Positions 1-4,776 of a DNA stretch of 7,687 nt are shown piece by piece. Position numbers and translations under genes: made by a program. Source of the stretch: an archaeon (GTDB taxonomy: Archaea; Nanobdellota; Nanobdellia; Woesearchaeales; JAHJEM01); NCBI GenBank assembly GCA_020057445.1, contig JAGVFV010000075.1:1-7687 (forward strand), in the 5' to 3' direction. Under the pieces are notes generated by a model. It worked only from the letters and a program-made list of their open reading frames with translations, made no database searches and was not told the DNA's origin. Every line of letters starts with the position of its first letter. Within the stretch, counting starts at the first letter, position 1.

Positions 1-86
1 ACTCTCTTGCCCATGAACTGGGTATCAAATTCTTGACAGGCGACCAGAAGTTCAAGGACAAGGAGAATGTGGAATTTGTGAAGTGA
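1..86 (+). CDS. PIN-domain protein, C-terminal fragment
   Basis: Only the last 27 residues are in the window, in the frame that begins at base 3 and ends at TGA 84-86. They read SLAHELGIKFLTGD, then QKF, then a short link to VEFVK. This is the usual end of a PIN domain: a helix with an Ala/His-Glu-Leu-Gly turn, the strand ending in T-G-D, whose Asp is normally the last acidic metal ligand, a Phe two residues later, and a final strand of the VEFV type. PIN proteins are Mg-dependent RNases and include VapC toxins and rRNA-processing Nob1-like nucleases. The fragment cannot show which kind this is or whether an antitoxin gene precedes it. The gene converges on the next one with no spacer. Confidence 0.72.
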   Translation, partial: SLAHELGIKFLTGDQKFKDKENVEFVK

Positions 87-500
87 TCAGCGGATTGTCT
101 CTAGGTCACCATGTATCACTATCGGCCGCATCGCGACGATCTCGTCAGTATATGGCATGTCTGGTATCGGATTGAGGAGATATATCTGCTTTTCGAGCAC
201 GTGGGCGAATCCCATCTCGAGGAAGGAATTTCCGCCGATGTAGTTCTCGATTCCTCGCCGTGTCTCATTGACGACGAGGATGCAGTCGCCTTTCGCAATC
301 TTTGCAAAATAGCCACGGATAAGGTCTTCCTTGATCTTGTTGTGGGCTGATTCAAGATGTATGTCCGATTCTTCTGGCAATGAGGCATAATCGTGCGTGT
401 GTTCTGGAAGGACGACAGCATGGCCTCTTTCAGTGAGTTCCCTTTCTATCTCAAGAAGTCTCTTTGACAGGGTCATGCTTGCGCAGACGACAATATTCAT
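87..500 (-). CDS. Nucleoside 2-deoxyribosyltransferase-like protein
   Basis: A 137-residue protein with the Rossmann-like layout of the nucleoside 2-deoxyribosyltransferase superfamily. It begins with strand MNIVVCASM and an amphipathic helix (residues 11-26), followed by strand HAVVLPE. A central strand, CILVVNE (73-79), leads to GIENYIGGNSFLEMGFA (83-99), and then IYLLNPIP (106-113) and PIVIHGDL (126-133). The Glu in FLEMGFA (E95) sits where the catalytic Glu of deoxyribosyltransferases lies in the (A)E-x-G-x-A motif. From memory, close relatives of this form are common in archaea and candidate-phyla bacteria, but their substrate is not established. Base exchange or hydrolysis of a nucleoside or nucleotide is an inference. 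The ATG at 498-500 is preceded by a G-rich Shine-Dalgarno (508-514) and a TATA box (537-546), so the gene is probably transcribed alone. Confidence 0.75.
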   Translation of the reverse strand: MNIVVCASMTLSKRLLEIERELTERGHAVVLPEHTHDYASLPEESDIHLESAHNKIKEDLIRGYFAKIAKGDCILVVNETRRGIENYIGGNSFLEMGFAHVLEKQIYLLNPIPDMPYTDEIVAMRPIVIHGDLETIR

Positions 501-516
501 CTTTATTCCCCACCCT
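501..516 (-). promoter_or_regulatory. G-rich Shine-Dalgarno of the deoxyribosyltransferase-like gene
   Basis: On the minus strand the 16 bases before the ATG read AGGGTGGGGAATAAAG. GGTGGGG (508-514) is 7 bases from the ATG and matches part of the archaeal anti-SD complement. This supports the start at 500. Confidence 0.5.
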
Positions 517-536
517 GTAGGAGAGATGCATACTGC

Positions 537-546
537 TATTTATACG
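537..546 (-). promoter_or_regulatory. TATA box of the deoxyribosyltransferase-like gene
   Basis: The minus strand reads CGTATAAATA, preceded by the purine-containing CAAA of a possible BRE. Its centre lies about 41 bases before the ATG at 500. This predicts transcription starting near 515, with a leader of roughly 15 bases that just includes the Shine-Dalgarno. Confidence 0.5.
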
Positions 547-552
547 TTTGCG

Positions 553-571
553 AAAAAAATAATAAAGAAAA
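553..571 (-). terminator. U-rich terminator tract downstream of TFB
   Basis: The plus strand has A7 at 553-559 followed by further A runs. The minus-strand transcript leaving the TFB gene therefore meets an almost pure U tract 47-65 bases after its stop. Archaeal RNA polymerase terminates on such oligo-U tracts without needing a hairpin. The tract sits just before the TATA box of the next minus-strand gene, as expected for a boundary between two units. Confidence 0.5.
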
Positions 572-575
572 TGGG

Positions 576-632
576 TTCAGATCTTCTTAATCTTCAGATC
601 TCCTTCTTTTTCGCTGCCTAGATCTTCTTCTT
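576..632 (-). repeat. Three degenerate copies of an AAGAAG-AGATCT-stop unit
   Basis: The palindrome AGATCT occurs at 579-584, 596-601 and 620-625. On the minus strand each copy is preceded by an A/G-rich AAGAAG-type stretch and followed by TAG or TGA. Copy C (618-632) is the real C-terminal end of TFB (Lys-Lys-Ile-stop). Copies B (593-608) and A (576-588) lie in the 3' untranslated region. They could be decayed tandem duplications of the gene's end or simply low-complexity sequence. Confidence 0.4.
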
Positions 633-1538
633 CTTGGTCTTCTTGATCTCGCGCTCGAGGTTGAGCTTGTCAAGGAGCTCCTTGTACCGGTTCCGAATCG
701 TCACTTCTGTCACTCCTGCGACGTCTGCGACCTCGCGTTGGGTGCGCTTCTCGCCGTTGATGAGCGCAGCGACGTAGAGGGCTGCAGCGGCAATCCCGGT
801 CGGACCGCGTCCAGAAGTGAGTTCGACTCCCTGTGCGCGTTCGATGATCTCGACGCTCTTTGACTGGGTCTCAGCATTAAGCTTGAGCGCTGAGGCGAAT
901 CTTGCAATATAATCCGCAGGGTTCGAGGGCAATATCTTGATGCCGAGTTCGCGCGTGATGAACCTGTAGGTGCGTCCGATCTCCTTCTTCTCTATTCCTG
1001 AGGATTCGGAGAGCTCGTCGAGGGTCCGGGGAACATCGTGTCTCCGGCAGGCAGCGTACAGCGCCCCTGCGACGACAGACTCCATGCTCCGGCCCCTGAC
1101 AAGCCCTTTTTGAACAGCCAATGTATATATTCTTGAGGCTTCCTCTTCTACAGAGGATGGCAGTTTGAGGTAAGAAGAGACTCTCTTGAGCTCTGCGAGC
1201 GCGAGCTTGAGGTTCCTCTCGATCGCTGTCGAGATCCTCTGCTGCCACTTGCGGAGGCGGAAGAACTTGTTCTTGTTCTTTCCGCCGAGCTGATAGAGGT
1301 CTGCCTTTCGTCCGACGTCAGTCCCGAGTCCCTGGTCAAAGTGCGTGTAGGACATGGGAGCTCCCGTCCTTCGTTTCCTTGCGGCCGCTTCTGAGTCGAA
1401 TTCTCTCCATTCCTGGTCAAAGTCGACCATCTTCTCTTCGACGACTAGTCCGCAGTCCTTGCAGATGATCTCTCCTTTATCCTTATTCCAAAAGAGGTTG
1501 ATGCCGCCGCATTCGGGGCATTTCTTGACAAAAGCCAT
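618..1538 (-). CDS. tfb: Transcription initiation factor B (TFB, archaeal TFIIB)
   Basis: A 306-residue general transcription factor that binds the TBP-TATA complex and the BRE and recruits RNA polymerase. The N-terminal zinc ribbon has C7-P-E-C10 and C26-K-D-C29. It is followed by the B-reader/linker region (EWREFD near 43-48, then GAP and the FDQGLGTDVGRK stretch to about 78). Two cyclin repeats follow: about 105-195, with the ESSGIEKKEIGRTYRFITREL signature, and about 205-293. The second contains TSGRGPTGIAAAALYVAA and ends in the DNA-contacting helix-turn-helix VTEVTIRNRYKELL. The length is normal for the family. The frame is open up to an ATG at 1646, but I chose 1538: GGAGG (1547-1551) lies 8 bases before it, and the homologous part starts exactly there. 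The 36 extra upstream residues contain no recognised domain. The tail is Lys-rich. Base composition is GC-rich (39 of 60 in the 721-780 block), which fits a well-expressed gene. Confidence 0.96.
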   Translation of the reverse strand: MAFVKKCPECGGINLFWNKDKGEIICKDCGLVVEEKMVDFDQEWREFDSEAAARKRRTGAPMSYTHFDQGLGTDVGRKADLYQLGGKNKNKFFRLRKWQQRISTAIERNLKLALAELKRVSSYLKLPSSVEEEASRIYTLAVQKGLVRGRSMESVVAGALYAACRRHDVPRTLDELSESSGIEKKEIGRTYRFITRELGIKILPSNPADYIARFASALKLNAETQSKSVEIIERAQGVELTSGRGPTGIAAAALYVAALINGEKRTQREVADVAGVTEVTIRNRYKELLDKLNLEREIKKTKKKKI

Positions 1539-1546
1539 TTTTGATT

Positions 1547-1551
1547 CCTCC
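1547..1551 (-). promoter_or_regulatory. Shine-Dalgarno that fixes the TFB start
   Basis: The minus strand reads GGGGAGGAATCAAAAATG. GGAGG is 8 bases before the ATG at 1538. The in-frame ATG codons at 1568 and 1646 have no comparable sequence. Translation therefore most likely begins at 1538. Confidence 0.7.
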
Positions 1552-1567
1552 CCAACGAGGTTTTTCA

Positions 1568-1581
1568 TGGGCTGACGCCCA
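1568..1581 (-). promoter_or_regulatory. Small hairpin in the TFB leader
   Basis: TGGGC (1568-1572) and GCCCA (1577-1581) pair around a 4-base loop. This gives a 5-bp GC-rich stem about 30 bases before the TFB start and 17 bases before its Shine-Dalgarno. It lies inside the predicted leader of roughly 70-90 bases. It may affect mRNA stability or translation, or it may be chance. Confidence 0.3.
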
Positions 1582-1626
1582 CTAATATAGCAGACGTCTT
1601 CGTATCGCCTGCCATATAACCATAAG

Positions 1627-1698
1627 GTTTTTATAGGAGAAACCAAGTCTGTTTATAAAGTTTTCGGTATTTTCAGTCGTCGAGATGTATTTTTATAG
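1627..1698 (-). promoter_or_regulatory. TFB promoter region with three TATA-like boxes
   Basis: On the minus strand three TATA-like elements precede TFB: CTATAAAAATAC (1687-1698), CTTTATAAAC (1651-1660) and CCTATAAAAACC (1627-1638). Starts about 25 bases downstream would fall near 1667, 1630 and 1606. The latter two give leaders of about 68-92 bases that exclude the upstream ATG at 1646. Several stacked boxes ahead of a TATA-dependent general factor raise the possibility of autoregulation or of alternative starts. Confidence 0.45.
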
Positions 1699-1700
1699 CG

Positions 1701-1724
1701 TCGAAAGACTTAAAAACCTTTCGA
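1701..1724 (-). other. Inverted repeat straddling the lipoprotein stop codon
   Basis: TCGAAAG (1701-1707) and CTTTCGA (1718-1724) form a 7-bp perfect stem around a 10-base AT-rich loop that contains the TAA stop (1710-1712). On the minus strand the loop holds a T5 run. It could help 3'-end formation for the lipoprotein gene. The U run inside the loop is not the classical arrangement, and part of the repeat is coding sequence. Confidence 0.35.
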
Positions 1725-2141
1725 AGGTGATACAAAGAACCAGGGCTTTTTGAGCGGATAATAGGTCCGGTCGATCTTTGCCATGACTGAAAAGAGGACG
1801 TCGTCACCTGTCGGTTTTGCCTTGGAAGTGCCTTGTCCGTCTTTCTTGAACGTGCCGATCACCGTGATGCTATCGCCTATCTCCCTCGCTTTCTTGAATG
1901 CGCTATAGAATGTCCTATATCCGTCGGAGTTGTCGCTAGGCAAGATCAGCTTATACTTTGAATCGTCTGATATCGCTATTTCTTTGTTTTCCTGTTCAGG
2001 GATCCCTGTCACGCTCACGTGCTTTCCATCGTACTCTTCAAGGTTCTTCATGGAGACAGGGACATAGCAGGGGTCGTTTGCGCTGCATCCGATGACTGCT
2101 CCGAGGAGAAGGACTTCGAGCGTCCGTCGTAATATGGACAT
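1710..2141 (-). CDS. Predicted small lipoprotein, possibly OB-fold
   Basis: A 143-residue protein that I do not assign to a named family. Residues 1-18 form a short signal peptide: Arg5-Arg6 and then the hydrophobic stretch VLLLGAVIG. It ends in a lipobox-like V-I-G-C with C19 as the lipidation site, so export and membrane anchoring outside the cell are likely. The mature part begins SANDPCYVPVSMKNL. It contains YDGKHVSVTGIPEQ (38-51), KYKLILPS (62-69), DSITVIGTFKKDG (89-101) and VLFSVMAKID (115-124). This spacing of strands, with GK-x-V-x-V-x-G and D-x-I-x-V-x-G turns, resembles a small OB-fold barrel, which is inference. The ATG at 2141 has no Shine-Dalgarno. A TTTAATAC box (near 2168-2177) lies about 30 bases upstream, so translation may be leaderless. 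The upstream gene's stop is 50 bases away, so read-through from it is also possible. Confidence 0.65.
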   Translation of the reverse strand: MSILRRTLEVLLLGAVIGCSANDPCYVPVSMKNLEEYDGKHVSVTGIPEQENKEIAISDDSKYKLILPSDNSDGYRTFYSAFKKAREIGDSITVIGTFKKDGQGTSKAKPTGDDVLFSVMAKIDRTYYPLKKPWFFVSPSKGF

Positions 2142-2167
2142 GAGAACCGCAGGAAAGTGTGACAGGG

Positions 2168-2177
2168 TATTAAATCA
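2168..2177 (-). promoter_or_regulatory. Possible TATA box of the lipoprotein gene
   Basis: The minus strand reads GATTTAATAC, centred about 31 bases before the ATG at 2141. It is a weak match. If used, transcription would begin a few bases before the ATG, in keeping with the missing Shine-Dalgarno. Confidence 0.35.
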
Positions 2178-2191
2178 TTGCGATTGCAGGT

Positions 2192-3301
2192 TCATATCAT
2201 GGAGAGTGCTAGAAGGACTCCTGCCGCTGCGACAGGGACAGTTAGATTGTCATCGATGAAAGGAAGGCTTTCGACAATCATCGCGATGACTGCAGCGCCA
2301 AGGGCGGCATACCAGGGGAAGAAGGGGACTGCGACGAGGAAACCCACAACGACTCCTGCGACAGTGCCTTCGATGGTCTTGTGCGGGTTGAGGGGATGCT
2401 TGGTCTTGCCGTGCTTTTTTCCCCAGAGTGTCGAGAGGGCGTCTCCGAAGGTGAAGATGAGGACTCCGATGAGTGACGCTGGAGCGGGGAAGATGAGGAG
2501 GGTGATGGTGACTCCGATGAAGAAGGTGAGCGCCCCTGCGCCAGGAAGGTTGCTTGGCCTGTCCATACGGTCGAGGAACCAGCTGAGGACTGCGTGGTTT
2601 GTCTTCTTGGCAAGGAGGGATATGCCAAATCCGATGATGATGATGGGGACGAGGTAGAGCGGTTTGAGGTATCCTGTCGCCATGAGGAGGACGATGAGTG
2701 TTCCTGTGAAGATGTGGGTGCACTGCCGGTTCCATTCCTTCTCAAAATCGTTCTTCCTGCATTCCTTGATGTGGAGGAGGAAGTATCCTATGGCAAAGCC
2801 AAGGCCTGCGCCAAAGACAACATCTGAGAGGTAGTGCACGCCAAGGTACATGCGGGAGAGGGCTACGAGGACGGCAAAGGAAAAGAAGTACCAGCGCTCT
2901 TTCTTGAAGAGGAGGAAGAGGAATGGAAGGGCTGCAAAGGCTATTGTTGCATGACCTGAGGGGAAGGCGGGTGAAATTTCATAGACAACGGGAAAGAACG
3001 AGAGGGTCTCATACGGCCGATGGCGCTGCAATGCTGCCTTGAGAAGGAAACTGAAAAGGGAACCGATGAGGAGGCTGCTTGCGAGGAAGGGGAGGAAGGC
3101 GAATTTTTTCCTGTGGATGAGGAGGGCGAGCGGCAGGACGTACAAGACAAGGATGACGAGCCAGAATTCTGTGATGATAAGGAAGAATCCGGTGAGCACT
3201 TCATGCGAAAGCCCTGCAAGGAGGAGCGCGAGGGGTTGGTCGAGCAGGTAGGAGATGCCAAGAGAGAGGAGGAACAGGATGCCTGCAATTGACCGTCTCA
3301 T
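2192..3301 (-). CDS. PAP2 phosphatase fused to a dolichol/phytol-kinase-like domain
   Basis: A 369-residue polytopic membrane protein made of two enzymes. Residues 1-180 are a PAP2 (type 2 phosphatidic acid phosphatase) domain with all three active-site motifs intact: K88-x6-R95-P96, P114-S-G-H117, and S149-R150-x5-H156-x3-D160. Such domains remove phosphate from polyprenyl diphosphates or phospholipids. Residues 190-369 match the CTP-dependent dolichol/phytol/diacylglycerol kinase family. They show RQCTHIFTG (192-200) at the start, FGDALSTLWGKKHGK (285-299), HKTIEG (307-312) followed by AG, and VESLPFIDDNLTVP (343-356) near the end. A kinase of this type phosphorylates a lipid alcohol. No stop or frameshift lies between the two parts. 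Together they could convert polyprenyl diphosphate to monophosphate and rephosphorylate free polyprenol, keeping the glycosylation carrier charged. A role in archaeal membrane lipid synthesis is the alternative. The ATG at 3301 lacks a Shine-Dalgarno but has a TATA box at 3327-3334, so it is probably leaderless. Confidence 0.88.
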   Translation of the reverse strand: MRRSIAGILFLLSLGISYLLDQPLALLLAGLSHEVLTGFFLIITEFWLVILVLYVLPLALLIHRKKFAFLPFLASSLLIGSLFSFLLKAALQRHRPYETLSFFPVVYEISPAFPSGHATIAFAALPFLFLLFKKERWYFFSFAVLVALSRMYLGVHYLSDVVFGAGLGFAIGYFLLHIKECRKNDFEKEWNRQCTHIFTGTLIVLLMATGYLKPLYLVPIIIIGFGISLLAKKTNHAVLSWFLDRMDRPSNLPGAGALTFFIGVTITLLIFPAPASLIGVLIFTFGDALSTLWGKKHGKTKHPLNPHKTIEGTVAGVVVGFLVAVPFFPWYAALGAAVIAMIVESLPFIDDNLTVPVAAAGVLLALSMI

Positions 3302-3326
3302 GCGACTGTCTGATGACGGGGGAATT

Positions 3327-3334
3327 ATTTAAAT
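3327..3334 (-). promoter_or_regulatory. TATA box of the PAP2-kinase gene
   Basis: ATTTAAAT, a palindrome, is centred about 30 bases before the ATG at 3301. Transcription would start within a few bases of that ATG, giving a leaderless or nearly leaderless mRNA. No GGAGG-like sequence precedes the ATG. Confidence 0.5.
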
Positions 3335-3367
3335 GTTGTCAAACGATTTCGGCTGTGGTGAAAATGC

Positions 3368-3706
3368 TCATTTCCTCGCGACAGGGATGCCTCGAAATCG
3401 GGCCGGTGAATGTCCAGTTTCTGGGGAGCTCGTGCAATTTACCACTGCTTCAATTCCTTCAGAAACGAGACGTTCTTTGGTCTCAAAATTCAATATCGGC
3501 TCCCAGCCGTAATTATATTCATTTTCTGTTTGGGTGAAAGTGACTGCCATATTCCTTCCCGGGAGTTCAAGTTCGCGGACAGCATAGCCGACTCGTTGTT
3601 CATATTGCTCCCGTGATCCGGGATAGAACCTGACTTTTGCAAGCGCAGCGTATATCTGTAGTGCATGTTCTTTATCAACTTGTTTCTCTTCTCTTGATTT
3701 GCCCAT
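3368..3706 (-). CDS. Uncharacterised 112-residue protein
   Basis: I do not recognise this family. The protein is soluble, with no signal peptide or membrane segment. It starts with a charged, helical N-terminus (MGKSREEKQVDKEHALQIYA, residues 1-20). A middle segment, VRFYPGSREQYEQRVGYAVRELELPG (25-50), is followed by AVTFTQTENEYNYGWEPIL (54-72), which could be a beta hairpin. The tail is Ser/Pro/Arg-containing and looks disordered. The start is well supported: GGTGA (3713-3717) lies 6 bases before the ATG at 3706, and a TATA box lies at 3740-3747. That favours this frame over the overlapping minus-strand frame 3490-3765, whose first codons would lie on top of the promoter. It is flanked by the PhoU-type regulator upstream and the PAP2-kinase gene downstream, each with its own TATA box, so no functional link follows from context. 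Confidence 0.6.
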   Translation of the reverse strand: MGKSREEKQVDKEHALQIYAALAKVRFYPGSREQYEQRVGYAVRELELPGRNMAVTFTQTENEYNYGWEPILNFETKERLVSEGIEAVVNCTSSPETGHSPARFRGIPVARK

Positions 3707-3712
3707 TGCAGT

Positions 3713-3717
3713 TCACC
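3713..3717 (-). promoter_or_regulatory. Shine-Dalgarno of the uncharacterised gene
   Basis: GGTGA on the minus strand, 6 bases before the ATG at 3706. It matches the end of the GGAGGTGA consensus and supports that start. Confidence 0.5.
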
Positions 3718-3739
3718 GACAAAGGGAAAATAAAATAAG

Positions 3740-3747
3740 TATATAAA
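3740..3747 (-). promoter_or_regulatory. TATA box of the uncharacterised gene
   Basis: The minus strand reads TTTATATA, with centre about 37 bases before the ATG. Transcription would start near 3717, at the Shine-Dalgarno itself, so the leader would be very short. Confidence 0.5.
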
Positions 3748-3798
3748 GATAGATGGCGCTCTCAAATGATACTATTGAAGCATGATAGATATGTTTTT

Positions 3799-4671
3799 TT
3801 ATCTCACCAGCATAGATATCTCCTTTGCATACCGTAGCATCCGTAAGAGACGTATCTCTGTGATGGTGTTGTCCTTTTTCTTGAATGACCGCTCGAGCTG
3901 TTTCTCCTCATTCCACAGAGGGTATGCGTGCTCGTAGTCGCGGTTCATGTAGAAGAGGAATGCCTGCCCGTAGAACGTATTGAATTTTGCGAGGAACGCC
4001 TTCTCTTTCGGCGAGAGGCGCTCGATGCTTGCGGCAAACTCTGCGATGCGCTGGATCTTCTCCGCGACCATGCGGATGTCCATAGCCCGGATGAGGGATG
4101 TCTGCTTGTCCTTGATGTATTTGCCTTCGCCAAGGAACCTCCTCACCTGCATGACAAGCATGTAATAGAAACGGGTCATGGTATCGCGCAGTTCCTGCAC
4201 CCGATGGGAATCATTGCTTGAAGAGAGCTCTTCGAGCACGTTCCTTGAGAGGAAGTACATGCGGGAGAGGCATTCTTCAAGCGTGAGCTCCTCTATCCGA
4301 AAGCTCTTGACAACCATCTTCTTGTCATTGTCTTCGATGACCTGCACATTCATGAACCGCTTGAGGAAAAGGGCAAGGTCTTTCCTCTCGTCAGATGGGA
4401 TCGGTTTCTGGAAGTGGATGATGATCCTCTCGTTCCCTTCGAAGTATTCGCGGAAGAACATACGCTTGAAGTGCTCGTTGTAGGTCATGACTGATTCTTT
4501 CTTCTTTTCCGGGGTGTTGAATTCTGGGGCGATGGCAAGGCTTCCGTCGTCGCTGACCATGATCTTGAGCAGGGTCCCTTTCTTGACCTTGAATGCGGTA
4601 GTCCATTCTTTTGGAAGCGTGATAAGTAGGGATTGCCCGATCTCCTGCACTTTGCGTTCTACGACTCTCAT
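3799..4671 (-). CDS. AbrB-PhoU phosphate-uptake-type regulator
   Basis: A 290-residue protein with the archaeal AbrB-PhoU architecture. Residues 1-50 (MRVVERKVQEIGQSLLITLP, then KEW, KVKKG and LLKIMVSDDGSLAIAPE) form an AbrB/SpoVT swapped-hairpin DNA-binding domain of the R-K-x-Q-x-x-G-x-S-x-x-x-x-L-P type. From about residue 125 the protein is all helical. It has the PhoU-like segments LEECLSRMYFLSRNVLEELS and a central pair around RFYYMLVMQVRRFLGEG and IRAMDIRMVAEKIQRIAEFA. Proteins of this type are annotated as phosphate uptake regulators, and bacterial PhoU links the Pst transporter to signalling. No pst or pho transporter gene is nearby, so the phosphate role is family-based. The N-terminal domain suggests that it binds DNA directly, possibly at the repeat cluster in its own divergent promoter. 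The ATG at 4671 has no Shine-Dalgarno, and a TATA box lies at 4697-4705, so it is probably leaderless. Confidence 0.85.
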   Translation of the reverse strand: MRVVERKVQEIGQSLLITLPKEWTTAFKVKKGTLLKIMVSDDGSLAIAPEFNTPEKKKESVMTYNEHFKRMFFREYFEGNERIIIHFQKPIPSDERKDLALFLKRFMNVQVIEDNDKKMVVKSFRIEELTLEECLSRMYFLSRNVLEELSSSNDSHRVQELRDTMTRFYYMLVMQVRRFLGEGKYIKDKQTSLIRAMDIRMVAEKIQRIAEFAASIERLSPKEKAFLAKFNTFYGQAFLFYMNRDYEHAYPLWNEEKQLERSFKKKDNTITEIRLLRMLRYAKEISMLVR

Positions 4672-4696
4672 GATTGTTCCAGTATGCCGAATGTAT

Positions 4697-4705
4697 TATT
4701 TATAT
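4697..4705 (-). promoter_or_regulatory. TATA box of the AbrB-PhoU gene
   Basis: The minus strand reads ATATAAATA, preceded by CCGAAAA, a plausible BRE. The centre is 30 bases before the ATG at 4671, which predicts a leaderless or nearly leaderless transcript. Confidence 0.6.
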
Positions 4706-4715
4706 TTTTCGGTAA

Positions 4716-4740
4716 TTTATAGAAGTTTATAGATTTATAG
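4716..4740. repeat. Three TTTATAG direct repeats between divergent promoters
   Basis: TTTATAG occurs at 4716-4722, 4726-4732 and 4734-4740, with start-to-start spacings of 10 and 8 bases. A fourth, changed copy (TTTATAT, 4747-4753) is the TATA box of the plus-strand operon. The cluster lies between the two TATA boxes, where a regulator could act on both genes. The adjacent AbrB-PhoU protein is the obvious candidate. AT-rich chance repetition, or spare TATA elements on the minus strand (CTATAAA), is the alternative. Confidence 0.45.
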
Positions 4741-4746
4741 GAATAG

Positions 4747-4754
4747 TTTATATT
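4747..4754 (+). promoter_or_regulatory. TATA box of the plus-strand operon
   Basis: TTTATATT is centred about 26 bases before the ATG at 4777, so transcription should start at or next to that ATG. There is no Shine-Dalgarno, in keeping with leaderless translation. The TTG at 4756, which extends the frame, touches this box and would not be in the transcript. Confidence 0.6.
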
Positions 4755-4776
4755 TTTGATTTCCTCTTCCAGTATC

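Noticed and set aside
1539..1646. N-terminal extension of TFB from ATG 1646 or 1568
   Set aside because: The GGAGG at 1547-1551 is spaced for ATG 1538, family homology starts there, and the added residues look non-coding (Trp/Tyr/Arg mix across the promoter). Two of the three TATA boxes would start transcription downstream of 1646.
2178..3292. Long plus-strand open frames opposite the PAP2-kinase gene
   Set aside because: They are acidic or basic low-complexity products (runs of Glu, Arg, Met) caused by the Phe/Leu/Ile-rich membrane protein on the other strand. The minus-strand frame has intact enzyme motifs.
3490..3765. Alternative minus-strand frame overlapping the 112-residue gene
   Set aside because: Its first codons cover the TATA box and SD of the other frame, it has no start signals of its own, and its composition is irregular.
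3758..3781. Imperfect hairpin (7 bp with one bulge) after the AbrB-PhoU gene
   Set aside because: It is AT-rich, bulged and not followed directly by a U run on the minus strand, so I do not call it a terminator.
4756..4776. TTG start extending the TPR-like protein by seven residues
   Set aside because: It lies directly after the TATA box and about 21 bases upstream of the expected transcription start.
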